From the NCBI GenBank assembly GCA_030690265.1, contig JAUYHA010000106.1, positions 1 through 41,338 on the forward strand: a DNA stretch of 41,338 bases, read 5' to 3'. The DNA comes from Dehalococcoidales bacterium (GTDB lineage: Bacteria; Chloroflexota; Dehalococcoidia; Dehalococcoidales; UBA2162). Positions within the stretch are counted from its first letter, which is position 1. Each line of letters begins with the position of its first letter. Below are positions 13,683 to 20,891 of the stretch, piece after piece. A program made the position numbers and the translations under genes. The notes under the pieces are model-generated. The model did not search any database. It saw nothing but the letters and a program-made list of their open reading frames with translations, and was not told the DNA's origin.

Positions 13683-14846
13683 TTATTCCTTGAAATTAAC
13701 CACGCCCAAGAAATGTTCACCGGTCGGGTCGAATACGAACATCATGTCTTGTTCCAGGAGAGTTACCGCCTGGTCACCATGAGCGGCGTGCCCCTTTATA
13801 GGAACCACCTTGTCCCAATCGGGCTCTGCCCCTTCCTGGCTCTTCAACAGCTCGACTAGAGCATCAATCTTCTCATTCTTTCCTCCCGTCGCCATTTTCC
13901 CGAACACATCCAGCCATTTCATCTTCACGTCGGACGGCCAGAGCGGGTCGAACTCGGGCAAGGCTGGCAAGCTAGGCGCAACTTCAACCGTGAACGTTCC
14001 CAGGGGAATGAGGCGAGGCATATTTTCTGGAATATTTTGAGGGACTTTTGTTTCACGAACTGTCTCTTTTGCTATCGAGAGGGGCAATTCCGTTGTCGAA
14101 ACACCCTTTTCTGCTTTTAGTGTATACCCCAGTGGGCACACCTCGTAAGCACAGTGCATCTTGCCGTTGTGAGATTCTATGTGCTCGCATTTGATGCAAA
14201 TGGCCGCCATTTCCTCTTCTGTCAATTCTGAATTGACAACCGGAGGGATGGTCTTTGACTGCGTCCGGACTCCAGCTGTTTTCCTGGCTTTTTTCTCGGT
14301 GTTAAGGACCGACTGTGCTGGTCGCTTGCCCTTAACCTTCCACCGCTCTTTGAGTTTTAACCACGTGGATGAGTAGAAATGCCATTTCTTGAAGAGGTCC
14401 TTTAATTTCACCGTCTGGTAATCATGGATGATAGCTTCCTTGTCTTTATCAAACATTTCCAGATTGACCTTGCGGTCGGTGTAGGTAAGCGTCCAGCCTC
14501 TGACTACTTGCCAATCGAGAGAATGTTCCGAAGCGACAAGCTTGATGCCACGTTTCACGGCGTCCTCGGCGATCGCTTTTTTCTGGTCCTTTGTCAATTC
14601 AGAATTGACAACCGGTACCCCTTTGGTTTCAGTAGTATTCTCCGTAGCCTTATCACTCGATGCCTGAACCATGACGTTCCCCTCCTTACCGTGTTTTCTA
14701 TTGAGGAGCAGCGCCCGCTCCATAACCTCTGTATCACCCGGGTCATCGACGAAATACTTGACCGCCCCGCAGCCACAACTCCCTTTGGAGATGCCGAACT
14801 CTTCTTTGCGTAGCTGAAAGTTATGGCTATGTTTTTGGGTAGTCAA
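13683..14846 (-). CDS. multi-part hypothetical protein with zinc motifs, 387 aa
   Basis: TTG start, GGGGAG upstream. The N-terminus has histidines and CGCG (FGISKGSCGCGAVKYF). A helical middle region (ERWKVKGKRPAQSV) is basic. A second cysteine cluster (AAICIKCEHIESHNGKMHCAYEVCPLGY) is a probable zinc finger. The motif VVNSELT occurs twice, 124 codons apart, each time encoded by a DNA palindrome, and each precedes an ELT-x-[DE]-type helix. This suggests repeat-driven growth of the gene. The last 90 residues look like a separate domain (PEFDPLWPSDVKMKWLDVFGK). No family is recognised. Confidence 0.6.
   Translation of the reverse strand: MTTQKHSHNFQLRKEEFGISKGSCGCGAVKYFVDDPGDTEVMERALLLNRKHGKEGNVMVQASSDKATENTTETKGVPVVNSELTKDQKKAIAEDAVKRGIKLVASEHSLDWQVVRGWTLTYTDRKVNLEMFDKDKEAIIHDYQTVKLKDLFKKWHFYSSTWLKLKERWKVKGKRPAQSVLNTEKKARKTAGVRTQSKTIPPVVNSELTEEEMAAICIKCEHIESHNGKMHCAYEVCPLGYTLKAEKGVSTTELPLSIAKETVRETKVPQNIPENMPRLIPLGTFTVEVAPSLPALPEFDPLWPSDVKMKWLDVFGKMATGGKNEKIDALVELLKSQEGAEPDWDKVVPIKGHAAHGDQAVTLLEQDMMFVFDPTGEHFLGVVNFKE
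14221..14237. repeat. coding palindrome GTCAATTC-T-GAATTGAC
   Basis: Perfect 17-bp palindrome followed by AACCGG, inside the 387-aa gene, where it encodes NSELT. A near-identical copy is 372 bases away. Confidence 0.6.
14593..14609. repeat. coding palindrome GTCAATTC-A-GAATTGAC
   Basis: Second copy, again followed by AACCGG and encoding NSELT. The two copies differ only at the centre base and keep the reading frame. Confidence 0.6.
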
Positions 14847-15034
14847 TGCAGTAAAGTCTCCCCAGGTAATTCGTCCCCAAGTATTGGGAATTGCCGGTCG
14901 CGCCTATTCTTAACTCGTTTAAGAGCTTCAACCGCAAGCTTTATAGTCGGCTTCCATTCCTCATCCGGAACCATGCCAGCGTCTTTCTTCGCTGCCGTCA
15001 GATTCTTAATAGCCTTGTCGATGGTGATTGGCAT
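14843..15034 (-). CDS. small helical protein, 63 aa
   Basis: TAGGAGGGGAT precedes the ATG and a 23-bp repeat lies just before that. The product (MPITIDKAIKNLTAAKKDAG, then WKPTIKLAVEALKRVKNRRDR) is amphipathic helical. It overlaps the 387-aa gene start. Function unknown. Confidence 0.65.
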   Translation of the reverse strand: MPITIDKAIKNLTAAKKDAGMVPDEEWKPTIKLAVEALKRVKNRRDRQFPILGDELPGETLLH

Positions 15035-15045
15035 ATCCCCTCCTA

Positions 15046-15068
15046 TTTACAAAAGCCACTAAAGTAAA
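15046..15068. promoter_or_regulatory. 23-bp inverted repeat TTTAC-N13-GTAAA, copy 9
   Basis: TTTAC 15046-15050 and GTAAA 15064-15068. It overlaps the last codons of the zinc protein at 15059 and leads into TAGGAGG of the gene starting at 15034. Confidence 0.7.
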
Positions 15069-15268
15069 GGCAGCCCGGGCAGGTACGCCCGGCATTCCTT
15101 ACAGGTTATCTTATCCGGCATCGGCTTCACTATCAGCAGGTCTCTGTGGTCAATCATATCGCCGCAATGAGTCTCGAGGTGTTTGCCGACCTTATGGACC
15201 GAATGTATTATCTGACCGATCCTACCGGCAGTAACTACCCACTTAGGGTCATATGAACCGTTGCTCAT
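15059..15268 (-). CDS. small zinc-binding protein, 69 aa (paralogue of 10238)
   Basis: It shares GRI-x-QIIHSVHKVGKHLET-x-CGDMI-DHRDLLIVK and KITCKECRAYL with the plus-strand gene at 10238. One conserved cysteine plus C-x2-C and histidines could bind zinc. The start overlaps the stop of the RING-ASCH gene (ATGA). Both family members touch a 23-bp repeat. Confidence 0.65.
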   Translation of the reverse strand: MSNGSYDPKWVVTAGRIGQIIHSVHKVGKHLETHCGDMIDHRDLLIVKPMPDKITCKECRAYLPGLPLL

Positions 15269-15864
15269 GCCTTCTTGCCCTCCATTTTTACTTCGAAGAA
15301 CCCGAGGTGTCCGCTGTACGGGATGAACTTATCATAGAGCACCCCGTCCTGCACCAGGAAGCCGTACTTACCGAAGAACCACGGTGAGCGCGTTGACTTT
15401 GTGCCGACATCATTGCTGCTTATCTGCCCGATGATGGTTATCTCCCCGATGATCTGCCCCCGGTATTTGTCCCAGTCGACCTTACAGAACTCCAGCCACT
15501 GTTCCGGTGTTAGATTCTTCTTGATAACGAGCTGCTCGTCAATCGGCGTCTTAGTCTTGCTGGCATGCAGATAAATACGGACTGGGAGCTGTGAGAACGG
15601 GATGTACCTGAACATGGACCAGTCCCTATTCTCCACGTCTTTATAGTTTTTGGCCATACACCAAAACCATTCCGCATATCCGCTGAGCGCCTTACGCCCT
15701 GTCACTTGGTTTACCGCTGCGTCCGCGCACTTCCGGCAAAGCGCCGGCGTGTTGAATGACCTGGTCGCAAGACAGTTGACGCAAACTCCCTTACCACATT
15801 CATCGCAACGGTAAATAACATTGGTCGGACGCTTACATTGTTCACAGACGGCTGAATAAGTCAT
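15265..15864 (-). CDS. RING/B-box-like zinc finger fused to an ASCH domain
   Basis: Residues 7-46 hold four CxxC pairs (C7/C10, C20/C23, C28/C31, C43/C46) with cross-brace spacing as in RING, B-box or FYVE-like treble clefs. Residues 60-195 match ASCH (PUA-like): WFWCMAKNYKDVENRDW, IYLHASK, RGQIIGEITIIG, then SPWFFGKYGFLV and YSGHLGFFEV. ASCH domains bind RNA or modified bases. In a genome with E1-, E2-, JAMM- and ubiquitin-like genes, a RING-like finger is a candidate E3 or target adaptor. That link is inference. Ribosome site GGGGAGAG. Confidence 0.72.
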   Translation of the reverse strand: MTYSAVCEQCKRPTNVIYRCDECGKGVCVNCLATRSFNTPALCRKCADAAVNQVTGRKALSGYAEWFWCMAKNYKDVENRDWSMFRYIPFSQLPVRIYLHASKTKTPIDEQLVIKKNLTPEQWLEFCKVDWDKYRGQIIGEITIIGQISSNDVGTKSTRSPWFFGKYGFLVQDGVLYDKFIPYSGHLGFFEVKMEGKKA

Positions 15865-16388
15865 TATGGTTTCTCTCCCCGGTGGGCCATTATGGCCTCA
15901 TAAGCCCGCTGAATACGCTTAAACTTCTCCTCATTTGCACCGGGCTTATCCGGGTGGAAAAAGTTAGCCTTCAGCTTGTAGCTGCTCTTAACCTGCTCGG
16001 TAGTATAGCCCTCCTCGACCCCGAGAACATCGTAGGCATCTTCTAGACTTTCCTGCTCTTCTGTCTTAGCATTCGGCGCGGTACTCTTCACCAGGTCTTT
16101 CGTCGAGCTGAGCCCCTGGTAGCTGATGCCGGATTTTTCGGCTATCCTGACCCTGTCTAGAAAGAGGAAGATGGAACGGACATTCGTGCCGTAATCCGAG
16201 TGGTTGCAAAACACGGTCTGCATTTCACCCTTACGGAGATATTGCACCGTAACGCCCTCGCCTCTCTTCATCCTGCCGCCGACGAACTCTTCCTGCTCTC
16301 GCTGAATACTGAACACGTCGATTCCCCACAGGTCGAACATGTGTCTCAGCTCATTCTTAGTCCGGTTCGCGTCAACTGTTCTGCCCAT
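15864..16388 (-). CDS. J-domain (DnaJ-like) protein
   Basis: Start 16388 is chosen for AAGGAGGCTAAATAAG. The C-terminal 60 residues are a J-domain: DAYDVLGVEEGYTTEQVKSSYKLKANFFHPDKPG...KRIQRAYEAIM, with the essential HPD. J-domains stimulate Hsp70 ATPase. The N-terminal 100 residues (MGRTVDANRTKNELRHMFDLWGIDVFSIQ onward) are an unknown alpha/beta domain likely to choose the client. The J-domain is C-terminal, as in some viral and plasmid J-proteins. The next gene follows at TAATG. Confidence 0.82.
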   Translation of the reverse strand: MGRTVDANRTKNELRHMFDLWGIDVFSIQREQEEFVGGRMKRGEGVTVQYLRKGEMQTVFCNHSDYGTNVRSIFLFLDRVRIAEKSGISYQGLSSTKDLVKSTAPNAKTEEQESLEDAYDVLGVEEGYTTEQVKSSYKLKANFFHPDKPGANEEKFKRIQRAYEAIMAHRGEKP

Positions 16389-16389
16389 C

Positions 16390-16599
16390 TTATTTAGCCT
16401 CCTTCCGGCAGACCGGGCATGGCATAGACAGGATAGGACCATCCCCTTCCCAGTAACCCTCATAGTATCCATGGATTTTACATTTGGCCAGGTAGAACAC
16501 GGTCGGCGCCTGAAATCCTGCTGGTTGGCGGAGTCCCAGACGAACGCTACCAAATACCGCAACCCATACTTTCTGCCAGAGCTTGTATTTCTTAACCAT
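16390..16599 (-). CDS. small zinc-knuckle protein, 69 aa
   Basis: GGAGGTGTCGC precedes the ATG. The product has a hydrophobic lead (VWVAVFGSVRLGL), then CKIHGYYEGYWEGDGPILSMPCPVCRKE, with Cys, His and CPVC as likely zinc ligands. Tight spacing with the J-protein gene places it in the operon. No family is recognised. Confidence 0.65.
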   Translation of the reverse strand: MVKKYKLWQKVWVAVFGSVRLGLRQPAGFQAPTVFYLAKCKIHGYYEGYWEGDGPILSMPCPVCRKEAK

Positions 16600-16807
16600 G
16601 CGACACCTCCAAAGGTAATTTCATCTGCTCACGATATTCGGTCTTACCGCTTTCAAAGCCGTGTTCCTGGATATCCACCAAGCCTTTATGCAAGGCGTCT
16701 CGGTTAATGGCGCCGGCGGAGCCATGGAAGTGCCCACCGCACCAGCAGAGGCAACGCGGGCCTTTAGCCGTATGGCATCGCCAATCGCAACGCCTCTGCC
16801 GGCCCAT
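16592..16807 (-). CDS. Cys/His-rich small protein, 71 aa
   Basis: The N-terminus CDWRCHTAKGPRCLCWCGGHFHG has five cysteines and three histidines in 23 residues, an obvious metal site. It is recalled as similar to small Cys-rich proteins of mobile elements, but no name is certain. The rest is a charged helix. It starts just after the ParB stop. Confidence 0.6.
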   Translation of the reverse strand: MGRQRRCDWRCHTAKGPRCLCWCGGHFHGSAGAINRDALHKGLVDIQEHGFESGKTEYREQMKLPLEVSHG

Positions 16808-16808
16808 T

Positions 16809-17897
16809 TTATTTTTTACCGCCCTTTGTCTCGGCCATCATTTCTTCGAGGATAGCCGGCAGATAGGCGCATACTGTGTCGAGATTTCCTAGCACACCCC
16901 GGATGATTAAACCGCCCTTCGCGGTAGAGAATGAGATATTAACCCTTTTCCCGTTTTCTTCAAGCAGCATGGTCCTGGCTGGCCTGATGGTGCTTTTCGT
17001 TTCACTTTGGGCTGCGTTTGTTACAGTTTCGGGCGTTTTCGTTTCAGTTTGAGCCGTTTCCGTTGCTTTTGCCTCGGGTTCTGTTACCAACTTTTCTTGA
17101 GAAATGTTTTCAGGAGCTTTAGTCTGCTCTGCCTCCTGGTTAGTTTTGTTGTAATCTGCCAGTGCTTCACTTGCCCCGGGTGCAGACGATTGAGCAGCGG
17201 GGTCGTGGATTACTCCCTTTTTCTGAGTCGGGTTAACAATCTGGATAGCCTTTTTAAGACCTTCGACGGTATGCGGTAAGCTATTTTGTGCCCTTGCAGT
17301 AATAGCTGCCATCATCATTCCTTCTTCATTCGGCAGCCCTCCCAGTGTCAATAGCTCCCGCCCTTCAGTGAAACTCAGGTCCCCCAAGTCAATCATTTCT
17401 AGAAATACCGTAGGGAGCCTTAGAACGCGTTTCATGTTGGATATCTGGCTGTCGGACATGCCGTGTTTCTTGGCGATATCCTTGTCCTTTACGTCCGGAT
17501 GGGCTTCGCTGAACTTAGCCAGCGCTCTGGCTACTTCCATAGGCGTGACGTTCGACCGCTGCAAGTTCTCTTCAATAGCCTTGTCGAGCATTTGCGTATC
17601 AGTGAGCTCAACGATGAAGACGGGGAAGCGTTTCCATTTCTCGGCGCTAACACTCTCGGCGATCGAGCGGTAAGCTCTTAGCCGCTTGTGCCCGAAAGCA
17701 ATTTGAACCCGGCCGTCCTGTGTGCGCCGGCCTTCCGGAGCTTCCAGCAAGCCGTTCTGCTTGATGGATTCGGCCATGCTCTTTATTTCATCCTCAGAGT
17801 ATTTCTGCCGGGAATTATAGGGGTTATCATCGACCAGTTCGTTCGGGACGAGAGTTACCAGAATGGATGCCTCTTTTTCTATGATTGCGTCTACCAT
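16809..17897 (-). CDS. parB: ParB-family partition protein
   Basis: Residues 15-115 are a ParB/Srx nuclease-like domain (LVDDNPYNSRQKYSEDEIKSMAESIKQNGLLEAPEGRR, IAFGHKRLRAYR, AIEENLQRSNVTPMEVARAL). An HTH follows (DKDIAKKHGMSDSQISNMKRVLRLP). The remainder is a Thr/Glu/Ala-rich linker and a small C-terminal domain. ParB binds parS palindromes and uses CTP to spread. PRTRC is named for its ParB-related gene. No ParA is in the window. Its coding region contains a palindrome resembling parS. GAAGGAGGGATTC leader. Confidence 0.85.
   Translation of the reverse strand: MVDAIIEKEASILVTLVPNELVDDNPYNSRQKYSEDEIKSMAESIKQNGLLEAPEGRRTQDGRVQIAFGHKRLRAYRSIAESVSAEKWKRFPVFIVELTDTQMLDKAIEENLQRSNVTPMEVARALAKFSEAHPDVKDKDIAKKHGMSDSQISNMKRVLRLPTVFLEMIDLGDLSFTEGRELLTLGGLPNEEGMMMAAITARAQNSLPHTVEGLKKAIQIVNPTQKKGVIHDPAAQSSAPGASEALADYNKTNQEAEQTKAPENISQEKLVTEPEAKATETAQTETKTPETVTNAAQSETKSTIRPARTMLLEENGKRVNISFSTAKGGLIIRGVLGNLDTVCAYLPAILEEMMAETKGGKK
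17089..17108. repeat. palindrome with core TTTCTTGAGAAA inside parB, parS candidate
   Basis: It matches the 20-bp palindromes at 32171 and 40365 apart from one base in an arm and the central base or two. The TTTC-N4-GAAA layout is like parS (GTTTC-ACGT-GAAAC). Placement within parB mirrors chromosomal parS sites that lie inside spo0J/parB. Confidence 0.5.
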
Positions 17898-17980
17898 GAA
17901 TCCCTCCTTCTTATTTGACAGAGGCCGGCGACATTGCTATACTAGACAGCAAAGAGGTCGCTCATACCTCCTCTTCCAAT

Positions 17981-18014
17981 AATAGAGCCGCTCATCTTCC
18001 TGGGCGGCTCTATT
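17981..18014 (-). terminator. hairpin between HTH gene and parB
   Basis: Perfect 11-bp stem AATAGAGCCGC (17981-17991) with GCGGCTCTATT (18004-18014) and a 12-base loop, overlapping the stop codon of the HTH gene. There is no T tract, so attenuation or mRNA processing fits better than full termination. The 66 bases to parB also contain GAGGAGGT before a seven-codon ORF, which I do not call. Confidence 0.5.
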
Positions 18015-18186
18015 ACTTTACCTTAGTTAAGGCTTTCCGATTACCGTTGAGAATCCTGGAAACTCTGCTGCCGGAAATATTGAACTGTTTACCAATCTCT
18101 TCCTGAGATAGATTCCCATGGCTCTTGGCAAAATCAATAAGCATTTTGTTCCGGTCCGTCTTCCGCAAACTGTCGTATTTAGCCAT
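18013..18186 (-). CDS. small HTH regulator, 57 aa
   Basis: The product contains a clear helix-turn-helix, NLSQEEIGKQFNISGSRVSRILNGNRKAL, like the recognition part of Xre or resolvase-type proteins. It heads the minus-strand unit behind a strong sigma70 promoter and faces a divergent leaderless promoter. It probably represses one or both and may act on the unit through the 23-bp palindrome. Confidence 0.75.
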   Translation of the reverse strand: MAKYDSLRKTDRNKMLIDFAKSHGNLSQEEIGKQFNISGSRVSRILNGNRKALTKVK

Positions 18187-18218
18187 TATTCTCCGTCATC
18201 AACCTTAGCAACATTCAC

Positions 18219-18247
18219 AGCATAACACCGCTATTTAGGCCTGTCAA
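18219..18247 (-). promoter_or_regulatory. sigma70-type promoter for the HTH-parB unit
   Basis: On the minus strand TTGACA (18247-18242), a 17-base spacer, then TATGCT (18224-18219). It leaves a leader of about 26 bases to the ATG at 18186. Confidence 0.7.
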
Positions 18248-18263
18248 GGGGTAAATGGCGGTT

Positions 18264-18291
18264 TTGCTATATTTATTTTTGGGTGTATAAT
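18264..18291 (+). promoter_or_regulatory. leaderless sigma70-type promoter
   Basis: TTGCTA (18264-18269), 16 bases, then a perfect TATAAT (18286-18291). Only six bases separate the -10 box from ATG 18298, so transcription should start at or within a base of the start codon. Confidence 0.65.
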
Positions 18292-18297
18292 CTAGGC

Positions 18298-18462
18298 ATG
18301 GCTATGAGGCTACAGGAGTTCAAGAACCTGGTTAATGAGTCTATCCGGAGGGGGAGAGCTGCCGGCTTGACCGATGAAGAGATCCTCTGGGAGCTTCAGG
18401 AACAGGTGAGGTTCATGACCGTAAAGCTAACCATAAAGACCGCCCGGGAGAAAGGGCCGTGA
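18298..18462 (+). CDS. small helical protein, 54 aa, probably from a leaderless mRNA
   Basis: The product (MAMRLQEFKNLVNESIRRGRAAGLTDEEILWELQEQVRFM) is helical and charged. There is no ribosome site and no room for one if the promoter at 18264-18291 is used. The stop overlaps the next gene's GTG (GTGA), so the pair is co-translated. Function unknown; position opposite the HTH gene suggests a regulatory switch partner. Confidence 0.6.
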   Translation: MAMRLQEFKNLVNESIRRGRAAGLTDEEILWELQEQVRFMTVKLTIKTAREKGP

Positions 18463-18647
18463 CCCCCCTGGCGCATGCCTGCGACCTGGTACCGTGCAAG
18501 AAGGGGCATCTCTACTGCCGGCTCTGTGGATATTGTCCTGTCTGCATCGAAGAAAGGCTAAAAGCCCGCCAGGAGCCTCTTGAGACGCCCCAGAGTAAGA
18601 AGCCCGCCCCCGATAAACCCCCTCCACTTAATTACCCCGACGTTTGA
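18459..18647 (+). CDS. small Cys-rich protein, 62 aa
   Basis: GTG start overlapping the preceding stop. Residues 8-29 (CDLVPCKKGHLYCRLCGYCPVC) hold six cysteines and one histidine, a compact zinc site with some RING-like look (C-x4-C, H-x2-C-x2-C, CPVC). A Pro/Lys-rich tail follows. Function unknown; it is a second candidate adaptor for the ubiquitin-like system, with weak support. Confidence 0.6.
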   Translation: MTPLAHACDLVPCKKGHLYCRLCGYCPVCIEERLKARQEPLETPQSKKPAPDKPPPLNYPDV

Positions 18648-18666
18648 CATTATGACCTATTGTAAA
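18644..18666. promoter_or_regulatory. 23-bp inverted repeat, copy 10 (arm TTGAC)
   Basis: TTGAC 18644-18648 and GTAAA 18662-18666. Unlike the others it lies between convergent gene ends (18647 and 18669) with no start codon next to it, so it may serve as a DNA site and not as a translation element. Confidence 0.6.
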
Positions 18667-18668
18667 GA

Positions 18669-19949
18669 CTACCCTGGCCCGGTCGGGGAATTTGGCGACC
18701 TGCCGCCTATCTCGTCCACGAAATAATACCACCAGTAGCTGGTGCCGGCATTGTATCTCGCTACTTCCTGAGTGCTGTAACCTGGAGTGTTACTACCGGC
18801 CGCACCTTTATTGCCCGGATTTACAATGGTCATCGACTGGCCAGGCTGCAGGGTGAACGACATGGCATCCACGTTATTCCCCCACTGGCGAGTGAACGAG
18901 CCTCCTGCATACGCGGCATAGCAGATAAGGTTATGGGTTATCGGGGCTGATGTCGGGTTGGATATCACCATGGCGACGTTAGCCACATACCATGCCGGGG
19001 CATAATCATCCGGTACCAGTGTTACGGATGGGCGAGCCATAGTAAAGCTCGGTGCCGGAGGAGGCGGCGGGGGCGGAAGTGGAGTCATACTAATATCGAG
19101 TATTTTCCCGCCGATAGGCATAATGACTATGTTTAGCGTCTGGGTAACATAGCCGGTCTTGGTCACAGTCAGGGTATAGCTTGCATAGTCCAGTACCATC
19201 GTGTAGTCTCCATTGACATTAGTCGTAGCAGACGGACCGCCGGTTATTTGCAGTAACACACCTGCCAGAGCCGGCCCACCGGCGGCGCTTACCTTGCCGA
19301 AGATGGTCACATTGGGAGGATACATCGACTGGTCGACGACCGTGGTACCTTCCCCAACCGTAACTGCCCGACTCCCATTTACTAAGCCAGTCTTGGTAAA
19401 TGTCATCGTATAGTCACCCTGGACGACACCTGCGAAGCCGAAGGCGCCGCTTGCGTCAGTTACGGTTAGCATGCCGGCAATAGATACTGTTACCCCTGGA
19501 ATAGCAGGACCCGGGTAGACCGGAGCGCTCTCGTACACGTGCCCCGTTACATTAGCCAGCGAAAGGTTGATAGGGCCTGAAACCGATACCGGCACCACAA
19601 TCATAAGGCTGTCATCCGTTGAGTTTAACCATGCCGATGCGGAGTAACTAACCCAGGCGCCTCCCGGAACGTTGAATGTCATGCTCACCGTTCCGGTAGC
19701 GCCGGCACCCAGATACAGATCCTGTACTCCGTCCAGCAAGACTATGTTATTCGACGTGATTTTAATATGCACCTTGAAGGTGTACGGAGCCAGTATGCCA
19801 GTCCCGGTTAAGACGCTGGCATTTCGTACCGTAACCTGCGCGACATTGCCGACGGAATTCTGCATCAGACTAGCCTGAACAGAACCTACTGCTCTGCCCA
19901 CCTTCAAACTGATACCGGACGACTCTTTATTAAACCATTCTCTCGTCAT
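18669..19949 (-). CDS. surface or virion appendage protein with PEGA/carboxypeptidase-regulatory repeats
   Basis: 426 aa, beta-rich. Residues 18-125 share a domain with the next gene (QNSVGN-x-AQVT). Two carboxypeptidase-regulatory-like repeats follow near 130-215 and 215-290 (GVTVSIAGMLTVTDASGAFGFAGVVQGDYTMTFTKTG; GVLLQITGGPSATTNVNGDYTMVLDYASYTLTVTKTGY). A polyproline hinge (PLPPPPPPPAP) near 293 leads to a Trp/Tyr-rich C-terminal domain. No signal peptide. It reads like a spike or fibre. It is the last gene of the minus-strand module. Confidence 0.6.
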   Translation of the reverse strand: MTREWFNKESSGISLKVGRAVGSVQASLMQNSVGNVAQVTVRNASVLTGTGILAPYTFKVHIKITSNNIVLLDGVQDLYLGAGATGTVSMTFNVPGGAWVSYSASAWLNSTDDSLMIVVPVSVSGPINLSLANVTGHVYESAPVYPGPAIPGVTVSIAGMLTVTDASGAFGFAGVVQGDYTMTFTKTGLVNGSRAVTVGEGTTVVDQSMYPPNVTIFGKVSAAGGPALAGVLLQITGGPSATTNVNGDYTMVLDYASYTLTVTKTGYVTQTLNIVIMPIGGKILDISMTPLPPPPPPPAPSFTMARPSVTLVPDDYAPAWYVANVAMVISNPTSAPITHNLICYAAYAGGSFTRQWGNNVDAMSFTLQPGQSMTIVNPGNKGAAGSNTPGYSTQEVARYNAGTSYWWYYFVDEIGGRSPNSPTGPG

Positions 19950-19961
19950 CGTGGTTCTCCT

Positions 19962-20516
19962 TTAGAAGCTAATCGTGCCGCCCGGGGTCACACCTAAGCC
20001 TTGAACAGTTCCGGTCGCGGTGGCTGAATTCACCAGGGTTGCCTTATCCGTGGTGAGCATACGGGCCAGGGCGGCCCAAGGGCTTGCGGCATTAACCGGT
20101 ACGCTGAACAGCCACGACAAAAGCTTCGTTTCCCCGGGAGCGAACGAGACTTGCTCATCTATATTCAGGACGAGTACCGGTATGTCGGGGGCATTGGTGT
20201 GAACCGTAATGGATACCTTCACGTTAAACGTATAAGATGCCTGTACGGTCGTTCCGATATAGACGGTGTTGTTCGTTATCGTTACCTGGGCGGTATTTCC
20301 GACCGAATTTGCCTGCAGGGTAACCGGCGTAATAGCCCCAAACCCTTCACCTACTCTCGCCATCCCAGCCGGGATAATAACAAGAGATATGGAGTTATCT
20401 CCTCCACCACCTCCACCACCCCCGCCAGCGCCAGCTTGTTCCTTATTCAGAGCAACGGCCACTGCTACAAGCGCACCTATTCCAAGTAGCGATAAGATCC
20501 CTTTTTTCTTGTCCAT
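19962..20516 (-). CDS. membrane-anchored beta domain protein, 184 aa
   Basis: One N-terminal membrane helix (ILSLLGIGALVAVAVAL), a nine-glycine run and a beta domain (VTLQANSVGNTAQVTITNNTVYIGTTVQASYTFNVKVSIT) related to the N-terminal domain of the neighbouring 426-aa protein. The glycine run is encoded by a repetitive tract near 20401-20425. Likely a virion membrane or host-envelope protein partnering the spike. Confidence 0.6.
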   Translation of the reverse strand: MDKKKGILSLLGIGALVAVAVALNKEQAGAGGGGGGGGGDNSISLVIIPAGMARVGEGFGAITPVTLQANSVGNTAQVTITNNTVYIGTTVQASYTFNVKVSITVHTNAPDIPVLVLNIDEQVSFAPGETKLLSWLFSVPVNAASPWAALARMLTTDKATLVNSATATGTVQGLGVTPGGTISF

Positions 20517-20528
20517 GGAGACCTCCTA

Positions 20529-20888
20529 TTATTTATCGAGCTCCGTCTTCATCCGATTCACCTCGGACGCGAACTGCCCTCGAATCTCGGCGCAATTTTT
20601 CTGCCCATAATCTAAGCCTTTTGATAGCTCGGCAAGGGCAATGGCCAGCTTTTCACGGCTCTTAATGTCCTCCCCAATCAACTGGCTCAAATGGTTAGTC
20701 AAGACTTCCCTGTTAAGGGTGCCTTCTTGCCGGCGTTCTTCCCTGGCGCCCTCTTCTTTCTTCTCGCGTTCAGCAGCGGCCTGTTTATCTAATTTCTCTT
20801 TGTCTTTCCGATCGACCCACCATAGGATCAGAATGGCGCCGCCAAAACCTAAATTCACGAGTATCTGCTGGATAACATTCGGGTCCAT
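20529..20888 (-). CDS. membrane plus coiled-coil protein, 119 aa (holin-associated type)
   Basis: One membrane helix near residues 9-25 (ILVNLGFGGAILILWWV) followed by a long charged coiled coil (DRKDKEKLDKQAAAEREKKEEGAREERRQEG). This layout is common in phage lysis regulators and spanin-like or BhlA-type proteins. It lies next to a two-helix membrane protein. Confidence 0.55.
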   Translation of the reverse strand: MDPNVIQQILVNLGFGGAILILWWVDRKDKEKLDKQAAAEREKKEEGAREERRQEGTLNREVLTNHLSQLIGEDIKSREKLAIALAELSKGLDYGQKNCAEIRGQFASEVNRMKTELDK

Positions 20889-20891
20889 CGC

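Noticed and set aside
17915-17980. A seven-codon leader peptide before parB (MSDLFAV)
   Set aside because: GAGGAGGT touches its ATG with no spacing, so translation is unlikely.
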